This document shows positions 9,080 to 17,301 of a stretch of DNA of 64,000 nt, in pieces. The notes beneath the pieces were generated by a model. The model did no database searches. It had not been told where the DNA came from and saw only the letters and a list, made by a program, of their open reading frames with translations. The translations under genes were made by a program, and so were the position numbers. Position 1 is the first letter of the stretch; each line of letters starts with the position of its first letter. Where the stretch lies: NCBI GenBank assembly GCA_023426245.1, contig JAFABB010000033.1:168614-232613 (forward strand). The letters run 5' to 3'. Source of the DNA: Bacillota bacterium. Its GTDB lineage: Bacteria > Bacillota > UBA4882 > UBA8346.

Positions 9080-10505
9080 AATGAATTTTTCCAAAAATAC
9101 CATTGTGGTGGAGTTGAGCAGGGACTCACTGACAGTCGTCGAACTGGCAAACCGCAACAATGGGGCCGAATTGGTCCGTTTCACGGTCCGTTCCTTTCCG
9201 GCGGAAGGCCTTCAGGCAAGCTGGCTCAAAGCGGTTTGGCACCATGAGCATTTTTCAGAGCCACGGGTGGTCTATTGCTTATCTCCGGAGATGGTTGAGT
9301 ACAAGTCGGTGGTCATGCCGATGCTTCCCCTGGCGCAACTGGAAGAGGGAGTGAAAATCGAGCTTGAAAACAGCAATAACTCTCATTCACCAAAGTTGGT
9401 CAAGGTAATGGACTGGAAAAGCCAGGATAAAATGTTTCTGGTCAATGCGGCGCTGGTGAACGGCGAATTATTGTCCCAAAAAATCCAGTTGTTAAAAGAT
9501 GCCGGTTTGGAAGTCCTTTGGACGGGATTACGATTTCAGGGGCTGCGCAATTTTATCAATTTTAACCGGGATTTTTTTGAGGATGCTCATTCCGGCACTG
9601 TTTATATAGACTTCGGTGAACACCAGAGCGAATTGGGAATTATTCAAGATGAAGTTCTGCTCTTTCGCCGCGGGCTTGACTGGGGGAGGGTGGATTTCCA
9701 GGACCAGCAGGATTTGGAGGCAAGAACCGATTTTCAGGATGATATCCGTTTAATGCTTGCCGCTTATCAGGCTGAAACAAAGCTACAGATTCCCAAGAAA
9801 TTGATACCTTTTAACACCAACGAAGCCACTCGGGGGGTTTGCGATATTTTGGCCAAGGAATTGGGGTTCCACCTTTACGTGCCGGAAAAGACCAAATTGA
9901 CCGGAGTCATCACCGGTATCCACACCCGTAAACTGGCCCCCTTAATCGGTTTGGCCCTGGATAATGCGGGGGTTTTGCAGTCAAAGACCTTAAAAATTTT
10001 TACCCCCCAACAGGAAACGACCAAAGTAAACCGGGAAAAACTGAAGATCGGCATTTACGTCGCGGTCTTGATTGGCTTTTTCCTAAGCGGTATCTTCATG
10101 AGTTTACAGGCAAACGCCATCCGGGGTGAGCAAACCGGGAAGTGGCTGCAGGGTAGAGTGTCGTTATTGAATAGTCTGCGGCTGATGGAAAGAGAGACCA
10201 CCCAAAATACCAATCAGATTAAAGAGCTCCGGAGTTGGCTCGGCAAGCAAAACCGGGAGTTGGAATTTTTATTGCTCCTGCAGAATAATCTTCCGGACGG
10301 TACCCAAATCACCGATCTAACCATCGAAAACGGGCTTGTTAAGGATTTATCGGGGGTGACCCCTTCGGCATCATTGTTGCTCAATAAGATCAAGGCCGTG
10401 CCCGGACTGGAAAACCTAAAGCTAAAGGGGACGATATCCTCCAGTCTCCAGGGGGAAATCTTTCAGTTGGAAGGAGCGCTTTCCGGGAAGGGGACTTTGC
10501 CGTGA
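9045..10505 (+). CDS. gspL: Type II secretion assembly protein GspL-like (PilM-like plus PilN-like halves)
   Basis: The N-terminal ~330 residues form an actin-like ASKHA-type cytoplasmic domain (VVELSRDSLTVVELA near the start; TVYIDFGEHQSELGII near 190), as in PilM and GspL. A single membrane helix (YVAVLIGFFLSGIFMSL, about 345-362) leads to a coiled-coil and a ferredoxin-like periplasmic half resembling PilN/GspL. It links GspE to the platform. ATG 9045 overlaps gspK by 35 bp with GGAGG about 11 nt upstream; ATG 9081 is an alternative. Length 486, slightly longer than proteobacterial GspL. Confidence 0.8.
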   Translation: MNKIKNRVQVPKMNFSKNTIVVELSRDSLTVVELANRNNGAELVRFTVRSFPAEGLQASWLKAVWHHEHFSEPRVVYCLSPEMVEYKSVVMPMLPLAQLEEGVKIELENSNNSHSPKLVKVMDWKSQDKMFLVNAALVNGELLSQKIQLLKDAGLEVLWTGLRFQGLRNFINFNRDFFEDAHSGTVYIDFGEHQSELGIIQDEVLLFRRGLDWGRVDFQDQQDLEARTDFQDDIRLMLAAYQAETKLQIPKKLIPFNTNEATRGVCDILAKELGFHLYVPEKTKLTGVITGIHTRKLAPLIGLALDNAGVLQSKTLKIFTPQQETTKVNREKLKIGIYVAVLIGFFLSGIFMSLQANAIRGEQTGKWLQGRVSLLNSLRLMERETTQNTNQIKELRSWLGKQNRELEFLLLLQNNLPDGTQITDLTIENGLVKDLSGVTPSASLLLNKIKAVPGLENLKLKGTISSSLQGEIFQLEGALSGKGTLP

Positions 10506-11026
10506 CCAAAAGGGAACAACACTTGATAATCCTTGTTGCCGTCGTGATCGCGGGCTGGATGGTTTATCGTTTTTGGCCCCAGGATCAGGAGCAGGCTCAA
10601 AGCGGGGGTTTGCTCCAGGGCAACCAGCCGATTCGTTTGGAAGAGGCCAACCGCTTGTTGCGTTCGCGCCAAAATATTCTGGTCCGGAACCGGGATGGCA
10701 AGAAGGAATTGAAAGCCTATCAAGGTCGTTTTTATTCCTCGGCCAATCCGGAAGAGGCCAATCTCGCTTTGCTGAAAACTCTTGAAGGCCTTGCCGCTCA
10801 AACCGGCCTGGCGGTGCAGCAGAAAAATATGGCCCTATTTCGCGATAATACTATCGGCGTGTCCCTGGAGGGCAAAACCGGGCCGGAATCCCTGATCCGC
10901 TTTTTACAACTGACCAGTCAAAACTCACTGGGGCTACGGATAAACCGGCTGCAGATTCATAGTTTGCCGGAGTCAAAGCAATTGAGTTATCAGGTAACGG
11001 TCATCACCTTGATGGTGAAGAAATAA
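10502..11026 (+). CDS. gspM: Type II secretion protein GspM-like (PilO-like)
   Basis: The GTG start overlaps the gspL stop (GTGA). A single N-terminal membrane helix (HLIILVAVVIAGWMVYRFW) is followed by a coiled coil and a ferredoxin-like fold of about 90 residues, the layout of GspM/PilO. It would pair with GspL under the platform. Sequence is weakly conserved in this family, so the call rests on topology and position at the end of the operon. 174 residues. Confidence 0.75.
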   Translation: MTKREQHLIILVAVVIAGWMVYRFWPQDQEQAQSGGLLQGNQPIRLEEANRLLRSRQNILVRNRDGKKELKAYQGRFYSSANPEEANLALLKTLEGLAAQTGLAVQQKNMALFRDNTIGVSLEGKTGPESLIRFLQLTSQNSLGLRINRLQIHSLPESKQLSYQVTVITLMVKK

Positions 11027-11029
11027 ATA

Positions 11030-11340
11030 TGCGCCTTCGTGGCCCATTCATTTCGCCACAGAGAGTCGTCCACCCCGGCAAACGGGGCAAGCGAAAGGAT
11101 GAAAATAAGCCTAATTTCAGACCCTATCCCTTAAAGGGAACTAGCATATTTTTAGGGTTTTGAACGTTTAGGCTTCGAAGCAATTCCTAGGCCTAAGATT
11201 TCAGCGAATACCCTTTAAGGGAAGGGAAGATTTTCGAAACGACGCAAATGGATGAATGGCAGAATCGGGATGGAAAAGAGGCATTAAATTCTCGGTGAAC
11301 GCTGTGTCTCTGTGGCAAAAAAATAGGCCACCGGATATCA
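11030..11340. repeat. Dispersed intergenic repeat block, right copy, with internal near-duplication
   Basis: Non-coding stretch between gspM and the gspC-like gene. It contains GCCACAGAGAG and CTGTGTCTCTGTGGC words and TTTAGGCTTCGAAG, shared in opposite orientation with the block at 1742-1870. Inside it, 11108-11151 and 11191-11226 are diverged direct copies (GCCTAA..TTTCAG...CCCTT.AAGGGAA), each with a CCCTTAAAGGG-type palindrome. No gene seen. Confidence 0.5.
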
Positions 11341-11367
11341 AAAGAATGATGAGAAGGATGTTTTTCG

Positions 11368-11814
11368 ATGGACAAAATATTGATTTTGATTAAAAAATAT
11401 CTCAAATTGGCCTTCATATGTTCTTTGGTGGTCTTTTTCTGGGGCCTGTCCACCTGGATTACTGCACGGAACTATCAGCCCGATGTCCCGGTTCCGGAAC
11501 CCACGCGGCATTCGCTACCGAAACCGAAAGAGAGCGCTTTCCCGGTTGCCCGCTATCAAAGTTTATTCGGGGGGAGCCTGTTTTTTGGTGAGGATGTAAA
11601 GCAGCCAGCGGGAGGTTTTCAGTCGAGGCTGATCCTTTGGGGCCTGATCAATAACGGCTGGGCCGTGGTGGGGGACGATCCCGCCTCCAACCAGAATACC
11701 TGGATCGTTAAAGCCGGGGATACGGCGGCGGGTGAGAAAATCGTTTCGGTGGGAGTAAGGTGCATTACGGTGAGGAACGGGAGCGGGGAAGGGATTGTGG
11801 CGATGAGGGAGTAG
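11368..11814 (+). CDS. gspC: Short GspC-like type II secretion protein
   Basis: 148 residues: N-terminal cytoplasmic stub, one membrane helix (FICSLVVFFWGLSTWI), a Pro-rich linker, then a small beta domain resembling the GspC homology region (LILWGLINNGWAVVGDD...IVKAGDTAAGEKIVSVGVRCITV). The motif YQSLFGGSLFFG before it is also GspC-like. No PDZ or coiled-coil domain follows, so the protein is shorter than classical GspC, which bridges the inner-membrane platform and the secretin. It is separated from gspM by a 340-bp repeat block but lies in the same direction before a terminator. The call is by pattern and context. Confidence 0.65.
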   Translation: MDKILILIKKYLKLAFICSLVVFFWGLSTWITARNYQPDVPVPEPTRHSLPKPKESAFPVARYQSLFGGSLFFGEDVKQPAGGFQSRLILWGLINNGWAVVGDDPASNQNTWIVKAGDTAAGEKIVSVGVRCITVRNGSGEGIVAMRE

Positions 11815-11960
11815 GTTTGAGTAATATTTTCCAAGAAAACATTATGAGATGATATTGATGAATTTATTGTCACGGGTCTTTGTGTATCCACAATTGAGAC
11901 AAAACTCAAGGTAATCAGGCCGAGCAAAAAGTAGGCATTCCGCATATGTGCATATAGATG

Positions 11961-11990
11961 AAGCTTAACTAATAAAGTTAGGCTTTTTTT
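11961..11990 (+). terminator. Rho-independent terminator of the T2SS operon
   Basis: A 10-bp stem (AAGCTTAACT with AGTTAGGCTT, one G-T pair) and a 5-nt loop are followed by seven T residues. It lies about 145 bp after the gspC-like gene. Confidence 0.8.
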
Positions 11991-12303
11991 ATAGTAGAGT
12001 CTTTTGGGATAAGAGATACTCGCTTATTTAACTAATGTCTTGGATTGAATCCCCCTTAAGCTCCATATTTATAAATCTTTTTACCTTTATTTTACATTTC
12101 TTTAATACCATGGATAGAAAATGATTGTATAATAAGAAAGTTCAGAATGATGCCCTATTCTATGGAAGTTCTGAAATGGTATGGGTTTGGTTAGAGATCA
12201 TGGAAACCGGCCAAAGTTTCTGTTCATGATCAAGATGAAAAGGAGTAGAATCACACCCTATCATAAACATTTGAATATCACGATCATAAGGAGATTCACC
12301 GAG
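11991..12303. other. Intergenic region upstream of the DUF551 gene
   Basis: AT-rich and without a supported gene. A TATAAT box is visible at 12130-12135 (within TTGTATAATAAG), but no -35 hexamer at proper spacing was found. Confidence 0.4.
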
Positions 12304-12486
12304 ATGGAGTGGATAAGTGTTAATGAACGAACCCCCAATAATTATGAAAGCGTTTTAGTTTATTGCAATAACGGGGACAAGCCCGGCAATATCAATATTT
12401 TTACCTGGAATGACAAATGGTATAAAATGAATATGATTACGCATTGGATGCCATTGCCCAAGCCTCCAAAAATAAAGAATCCTTAA
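12304..12486 (+). CDS. DUF551-family small protein
   Basis: Sixty residues from ATG 12304, with AAGGAG ten bases upstream; the frame is open earlier, but those starts lack a site. The sequence begins MEWISVNERTPNNYESVLVY and ends ITHWMPLPKPPK, the two anchors of the DUF551 family. DUF551 proteins are of unknown function and often occur in phages and mobile elements. Here the gene stands alone between the T2SS operon and the hydrogenase operon and has its own terminator. Confidence 0.8.
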   Translation: MEWISVNERTPNNYESVLVYCNNGDKPGNINIFTWNDKWYKMNMITHWMPLPKPPKIKNP

Positions 12487-12488
12487 AA

Positions 12489-12524
12489 AAGCAATCCAGC
12501 AATGATCTGCCGGATTGCTTTTTT
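12489..12524 (+). terminator. Rho-independent terminator after the DUF551 gene
   Basis: Stem AAGCAATCC / GGATTGCTT with a 14-nt loop followed by a T run. It lies three bases after the stop codon, between convergent genes, and may serve the hydrogenase operon from the other side as well, since A residues precede the stem. Confidence 0.85.
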
Positions 12525-12533
12525 ATTTCAAAT

Positions 12534-14264
12534 TCATTGACAATGCCGCCGGTCGAGATAGGTTGTATGGAGGAGATGGTGCGAACGTTCCCCCAGGGGT
12601 TTGTCTAAAAATTCCCGGTATAATTGGACAACGGCCGGATTTTCATGGGACTTGCGCAGCGGCATCCCCTGGTCCAGTCCGTAAAGGGCTCTCATCCGGT
12701 CTTGGCGGACCTGCCCGGCGGTGTTGTTGTATGGCTGGCCCGCGCCACCGATACATCCGCCGGGACAGGCCATGATTTCAATAAAAGTAGCATCACACTT
12801 TCCTTGTTTGATTTTCTCCAGAATTTGTTTGGCGTTTCCCAGGCCATGGGCTACGGCCACATTGATTTTTTGTCCGGCCAGGTCCACCAAGGCCCCTTTG
12901 ATCCCATCCAGGCCCCGTATCTCCGAAAATTCCAGTTTTTTTAAAGTTTGGCCGGTGACAACCTCATAGACTGTGCGCAGGGCTGCTTCCATCACTCCGC
13001 CGGTGGTTCCAAAGATGGCGGCCGCGCCGGTCGATATCCCCAGAGGGGCATCGAATTCCCCATCCGGCAACATGTTGAAGTCTATCCCCTGGTGGCGTAG
13101 CATCCTGCCAAGTTCACGGGTGGTTAAAACCGCATCCACATCGGGGAAAGTGCCGGAACGCATTTCCGGACGGGCGGCTTCAAATTTTTTTGCGATACAG
13201 GGCATGATTGAAACCAAAAAGATGTCACCCGACGGGATGCCGGTTATCTGGGCGTAATAGGTTTTCGCCAGAGCCCCGAACATTTGTTGCGGCGACTTGC
13301 AACTCGAGAGATGAGGCAGCAATTCCGGATAGTAATGTTCAATATAGTTAATCCAGCCGGGACAGCAGGAAGTGATCATCGGCAATACGCCGCCATTTTG
13401 AATCCGATCCAGCAGTTCATGGCCTTCTTCCATAATTGTTAAATCAGCCGAAAAATCGGTATCGAACACCCGTTGAAATCCCAGTTCCCGTAAAGCGGCA
13501 ACTAGTTTTCCAGTGGCAAGATCCCCGGCGGGCTGAGCGAATTCCTCGGCGATGGAAACCCGGATAGCCGGGGCTACCTGGACGATAACATGCTTTTGGG
13601 GATCATGGAGCGCTTCCCAAACTTTGTCGGTATCGTCTTTTTCATGAATAGCCCCGACCGGGCAGGCCAAGGCGCACTGGCCGCAGAGTACACAGGCAGT
13701 CTCCGCCAATCGTTTACCGTATTCCGGGGCCAGACAAACATCAATACTGCGGTTTTGACTGTAAAGGATGCCCACTTCCTGGGTACTGTGGCAAACCTCG
13801 GCGCAGCGGCCGCACTTGACGCATTTATTGGGATTTCTCACCAAAGCCGGTGTTGAGGTATCGAGCGGCAAATTATTATGAATTTTTTCCCCTTGGATAT
13901 CGCTGATGCCGAATCTGGCGGCTAATTGCCGTAGTTCGCAATTGCCATTGCGGATACAGGTCAGGCATTCCTGGGGGTGATCGGCAAAGATCAGTTCCAG
14001 AACCGTCCGGACGGTCTCACGGACCCGCGGAGAATTGGTGGCGATATTCATTCCGGCAGCCACTTGAGTGGAGCAGGAGGCCACCAGATTTTTGATTCCG
14101 GCGACTTCCACCAGGCAAACCCGGCAATTGGCTTTTACGCGCTGATCCGGATGGTGGCACAGGGTGGGAATAAATGTTCCTTGTCCTCTGGCAGCCTCTA
14201 AAATCGAAATCCCGGAGGGCACTGAGACTTCCTTGCCGTTTAAAACAATTTGCACCATATTCAT
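12534..14264 (-). CDS. hndD: [FeFe] hydrogenase catalytic subunit (HndD/HydA type)
   Basis: Catalyses reversible proton reduction to H2. Start ATG 14264 has GGAGGT upstream (576 residues). Order of cofactor sites: plant-type [2Fe-2S] C36, C47, C50, C64; His-ligated [4Fe-4S] H96xxxC100xxC103x5C109; two [4Fe-4S] clusters at C148/151/154/158 and C191/194/197/201; then the H-cluster motifs TSCCPGW (C300), MPCIAKKFEA (C356) and MACPGGCIGGAGQP (C500, C504). A small-subunit domain (about 525-576, VVQLYREFLDKPLGE) closes the protein. The gene is translationally coupled to the flavoprotein gene (TAATG). Together with the two neighbours it should form an NAD(P)-linked, possibly electron-bifurcating, cytoplasmic enzyme. 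Confidence 0.96.
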   Translation of the reverse strand: MNMVQIVLNGKEVSVPSGISILEAARGQGTFIPTLCHHPDQRVKANCRVCLVEVAGIKNLVASCSTQVAAGMNIATNSPRVRETVRTVLELIFADHPQECLTCIRNGNCELRQLAARFGISDIQGEKIHNNLPLDTSTPALVRNPNKCVKCGRCAEVCHSTQEVGILYSQNRSIDVCLAPEYGKRLAETACVLCGQCALACPVGAIHEKDDTDKVWEALHDPQKHVIVQVAPAIRVSIAEEFAQPAGDLATGKLVAALRELGFQRVFDTDFSADLTIMEEGHELLDRIQNGGVLPMITSCCPGWINYIEHYYPELLPHLSSCKSPQQMFGALAKTYYAQITGIPSGDIFLVSIMPCIAKKFEAARPEMRSGTFPDVDAVLTTRELGRMLRHQGIDFNMLPDGEFDAPLGISTGAAAIFGTTGGVMEAALRTVYEVVTGQTLKKLEFSEIRGLDGIKGALVDLAGQKINVAVAHGLGNAKQILEKIKQGKCDATFIEIMACPGGCIGGAGQPYNNTAGQVRQDRMRALYGLDQGMPLRKSHENPAVVQLYREFLDKPLGERSHHLLHTTYLDRRHCQ

Positions 14265-15550
14265 TAAAGGGCTACCTCCGTGTAATCGTTCTCCGGATGG
14301 GGCCGGCAACATCCGAGATATTCCTCTCTGTAATACTCCAGGGAAGATTTTAAAGTATTTCCGGCCGCCTGACCCAGGCCGCAGAAGGAAGCGTTCTGAA
14401 TGGCCCGGGTATAGCGTTCCAGAAGATCAACCGCATCTTTACCGGCCTCGCCTGCCAGCAGCTTCTGAAGAATGATGTTGGCCTGCCGCAAACCTTCCCG
14501 GCACGGTGTGCATTTTCCGCAACTTTCATGGAGGAAAAAGCGCAGCCGGTTTTGGACATTGGCCAGGATGGAGCGGGTGTCGTCCAGGATGAAAACGGCC
14601 CCGGAACCAATGGTAATCCCAGCCCGGGCGCAGGCTTGATATTCCAGCGGAGTATCCAGCAGTCCGGGCGGGACCAGCACCCCGGATGCTCCCCCAATAT
14701 TAACTGCCTTGATGGAGCGGCCGGGTTTGGGCCCACCGCCGTATTCGTCGATGATTTGGGCAAAATTGATTCCGAAGGGAACCTCATAGAGGCCGCGCCG
14801 GACGACATCGCCGGAGAGGGATATCAATTTACTTCCCGGACTATCGCTGGTGCCGATCCGGCGGTACCAGGAGGCCCCATTTTCAATGATTTGCGGAATA
14901 TTGGCCAGGGTTTCCACATTATTAATTAAAGTTGGGCGATTCCAAAGCCCGCATTGGGTCGGGTAGGGCGGTTTCACCCGGGGGCGGCCTTTCCGGCCTT
15001 CGATCGATGAGAGTAACGCGGTTTCTTCTCCGCAAAGATAACTGCCTGCTCCGGAAAACAGTTCCAGCGAAAGGGAAAATCCGCTTCCCAGAATATTCTG
15101 CCCAAGCAAGCCTGCCTCGCCAGCTTGCTGCATACTAGCTCGCAAAATTTTTTGGGCTTCCGGGTACTCATGCCGGACATAGATGTAACCGTGGGAGGCG
15201 CCGGACAGATAAGCGGCGATAGTGATCCCTTCAATCAATTGGAAGGGGATATGGGTCATGATAAAGCGGTCTTTAAAGGTTCCGGGCTCTCCTTCATCGG
15301 CATTGCAGACTATAAACCGATTGGTTTCGGCATTATCCCGGACCATGGCGATTTTTTTCCCGGTGGGAAAAGCGGCCCCGCCTCGGCCCCGCAGGCCGGA
15401 ATCCTGAATCTCCCGGATCATGGCCTCCGGATGGTTCTCCAGTGCTTTTTTCAACGCCGTGTATCCGCCATTCTGGCGATAGGATTGGAGAAGGGCGGTT
15501 TGCCGGGACTGGATATTAAAAACCAAGGCATTTTCCGATGAATTATTCAT
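14264..15550 (-). CDS. hndC: NADH-binding flavoprotein subunit of the hydrogenase (NuoF/HndC-like)
   Basis: FMN and NADH-binding subunit that exchanges electrons between NAD(H) and the hydrogenase. Visible motifs: SGLRGRGGAAFPTGKK (nucleotide binding, about 51-66), CNADEGEPGTFKDR (FMN), SGAGSYLCGEETALLSS, and a [4Fe-4S] site ESCGKCTPCREG with a later FCGLG cysteine. At 428 residues it is NuoF-sized: it lacks both the N-terminal [2Fe-2S] thioredoxin-like extension and the C-terminal ferredoxin domain that many HndC/HydB proteins carry. The ATG overlaps the preceding stop (ATGA). Confidence 0.94.
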   Translation of the reverse strand: MNNSSENALVFNIQSRQTALLQSYRQNGGYTALKKALENHPEAMIREIQDSGLRGRGGAAFPTGKKIAMVRDNAETNRFIVCNADEGEPGTFKDRFIMTHIPFQLIEGITIAAYLSGASHGYIYVRHEYPEAQKILRASMQQAGEAGLLGQNILGSGFSLSLELFSGAGSYLCGEETALLSSIEGRKGRPRVKPPYPTQCGLWNRPTLINNVETLANIPQIIENGASWYRRIGTSDSPGSKLISLSGDVVRRGLYEVPFGINFAQIIDEYGGGPKPGRSIKAVNIGGASGVLVPPGLLDTPLEYQACARAGITIGSGAVFILDDTRSILANVQNRLRFFLHESCGKCTPCREGLRQANIILQKLLAGEAGKDAVDLLERYTRAIQNASFCGLGQAAGNTLKSSLEYYREEYLGCCRPHPENDYTEVAL

Positions 15551-16023
15551 GGCAGCACGCTCTCCTTCCGGATGACTTGAAGAATGGAAACGGCTTTTTC
15601 CGGCGTCAAGTCTCCATATATGGTGTCATCCACTTTGATGGCGGGCGACATGTAACAGGCTCCTAAACAATTGACTTCTTCCAGGGAGAAAAATCCGTCC
15701 GGGGTTGTTTGGCCCAGGGATATTGCCAGTTCTTGTTGAAGCGCTTTTAAAATCTTTATTTTTCCTGCATTTTCACAGGGGGCATTGGTGCAGACCCTGA
15801 TCCGGTGGATTCCTCTGGGTTTGAAGGATAATTCCGTGTAAAAGGAGGCGGTGGAATAAACCCGGCAGCGCGATATTTTCAGGGATTCGGCGATTTGGTT
15901 GACATCGCTTTCACTGATGAACTGTTGGGGGTTTCCCTCCTGGACCGCCAGGAGGATTTGCAACAGGGGCGCTTTGAGGCCGCCGGATTGTTCAATAATA
16001 TCCTGGATTGCAGCTGGATGCAT
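15547..16023 (-). CDS. hndA: [2Fe-2S] thioredoxin-like subunit of the hydrogenase (NuoE/HndA-like)
   Basis: First gene of the hydrogenase operon, 158 residues. A helical N-terminal domain leads to a thioredoxin-like fold with the [2Fe-2S] ligands CTNAPC and CLGAC. AAGGAGAT precedes the ATG. It passes electrons within the HndA-C-D complex. The promoter must lie upstream in 16024-16416, where a palindromic element and a possible Rex site occur. Confidence 0.94.
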   Translation of the reverse strand: MHPAAIQDIIEQSGGLKAPLLQILLAVQEGNPQQFISESDVNQIAESLKISRCRVYSTASFYTELSFKPRGIHRIRVCTNAPCENAGKIKILKALQQELAISLGQTTPDGFFSLEEVNCLGACYMSPAIKVDDTIYGDLTPEKAVSILQVIRKESVLP

Positions 16024-16040
16024 AATTTATCTCCTTTCCC

Positions 16041-16125
16041 GGGGCTGTCGCTTTTATGCAAAGAAATTGGAAATCTTGATAAAGGGGTACGATTGCGCAC
16101 CCATTTTACTTTAGAGACAGCCCCC
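16041..16125. repeat. GGCTGTC-ended palindromic element, copy D
   Basis: The ends GGGGCTGTCGC and AGAGACAGCCCCC are inverted imperfect repeats enclosing about 60 bp. The element sits directly upstream of the hndA ribosome site, so it would be part of the hydrogenase mRNA leader or promoter. It shares its ends with elements at 32721, 54035, 62873 and 63935. Confidence 0.6.
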
Positions 16126-16268
16126 TTGGCAGAGCGGGGTTTTCCGGATTGGAAAACATTGACTCTGACGAAAGTATATACTCAGATGCAACCGCCGGTC
16201 AATAATAGTTATTCTATCTGCAATTTCGTGAAAAACTCCTTACAATACCGCCCAATATTTAACGATAT

Positions 16269-16286
16269 TCGCCAAAAATTTAACAA
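16269..16286 (-). promoter_or_regulatory. Candidate Rex operator upstream of the hydrogenase operon
   Basis: Read on the minus strand the site is TTGTTAAATTTTTGGCGA. The left half matches the clostridial Rex consensus TTGTTAAnnnnTTAACAA exactly; the right half matches 4 of 7, with transitions only. The rex gene lies next door and Rex commonly represses NAD-linked hydrogenases when NADH is low. Support is one good half site plus context. Confidence 0.4.
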
Positions 16287-16342
16287 GCAGCCTGAATCAA
16301 TGGAGTAATAAAAGATGTAGGCCACAGGGAAGAAACGAGAAA

Positions 16343-16373
16343 AGGAACCGGATTGAATGGTGTTCCGGTTCCT
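16343..16373 (-). terminator. Rho-independent terminator after rex
   Basis: A perfect 10-bp stem (AGGAACCGGA / TCCGGTTCCT) with an 11-nt loop; on the minus strand it is followed by TTTTCTC. It lies 44 bases after the rex stop and separates rex from the hydrogenase operon. Confidence 0.75.
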
Positions 16374-16416
16374 GGGTCTTCTTTAGTACTTTCGACAATT
16401 ATTTCGTTGTCACGAA

Positions 16417-17064
16417 TCAGTTGTTGGTTTCCTTGTCGTTTTCGATCAGTTTATACCCCAAAATCATCAGGCTGTCGCTGAGATGGATATTTTCAATGAT
16501 CATTCCCGCCGGGACTTTTAATTCGATAGGCGCGAAATTCCAGATGCCTTTGATCCCCAGACTGATGATGAATGAAGCGACTTCATTGGCATAAGCTTCG
16601 GGTACGGTAAGAGCCGCAATATCCACCCGGTTGTTTTGGACAAACTCACCCAAGGTATCGAGATGTTTGATTTCGATATCTCTGATTCTCTTCCCGATTA
16701 ACTGGGGGCTGATATCAAAGATGCCGGTGATTTTAAAACCTTTTTTTTCGAAGTCGCTATGTTTGGCCAGGGCTTGCCCCAGGGAACCCGAGCCGATAAT
16801 AATCACATTCTGCAAAATATGCATCCCCAGGAGCTTATGGATTTCCCGGTGTAAAGATTGAACATCGTAACCATAACCCTGGAGACCGGTACTTCCGAAG
16901 TTGGAAAAATCCTGTCGTACCTGCGAAGGAGTTATCCCCATGATGTTGCTGAGATCTCTGGAGGAAATTCTTTGAATCCCCAATTGCATCAGCGCGGAAA
17001 GACTTCTGTAATATACCGGAAGGCGTTTGAGGGTCGGACTGGGAATTTTCTTTTCACATTTCAT
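16417..17064 (-). CDS. rex: Redox-sensing transcriptional repressor Rex
   Basis: DNA-binding repressor that senses the NADH/NAD+ ratio. The N-terminal winged helix includes TLKRLPVYYRSL and ISSRDLSNIMGITPSQVRQDFS, and the LQGYGYDV turn. A Rossmann domain follows with NVIIIGSGSLGQALA (dinucleotide fold) and FDISPQLIGKRI. ATG 17064 gives 215 residues, the usual length; a TTG at 17085 is possible but its AGAGGA directly abuts the codon. It is monocistronic by its own terminator. Its obvious local target is the downstream hydrogenase operon. Confidence 0.93.
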   Translation of the reverse strand: MKCEKKIPSPTLKRLPVYYRSLSALMQLGIQRISSRDLSNIMGITPSQVRQDFSNFGSTGLQGYGYDVQSLHREIHKLLGMHILQNVIIIGSGSLGQALAKHSDFEKKGFKITGIFDISPQLIGKRIRDIEIKHLDTLGEFVQNNRVDIAALTVPEAYANEVASFIISLGIKGIWNFAPIELKVPAGMIIENIHLSDSLMILGYKLIENDKETNN

Positions 17065-17239
17065 TGCAAACAATTCACCACACAATCCTCTGATTGAAAT
17101 CTACAGATTGTATGATACAACAGTTTGGAATAAAAAATAAGCCTGATTTGTTCATTTCTGGGAAATTTAAATATTATTCACAATCTTGCGCAAAATGGAA
17201 CAATCAAAAAAGAAACCTCAAACATCGTTTAAATAAAGA

Positions 17240-17265
17240 AACGGCAGGGTGAATGCCCGGCCGTT
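17240..17265 (-). terminator. Rho-independent terminator after the pectate lyase gene
   Basis: Stem AACGGC-GGG / CCC-GCCGTT around a short loop, followed on the minus strand by TTTCTTT. It lies about 40 bases past the stop codon. Confidence 0.7.
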
Positions 17266-17301
17266 AAAAAGTTTCAGCGGATGTAAGAACCCGTATCTTT
17301 T

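Noticed and set aside
2903..11026. Type IV pilus operon
   Set aside because: Presence of GspG with its calcium-type C-terminus, GspK and the minor pseudopilin order, and absence of PilT, favour a T2SS.
12624..15541. Several plus-strand frames opposite the hydrogenase genes
   Set aside because: They lie on the complement of genes with complete cofactor motifs and lack ribosome sites or family features.
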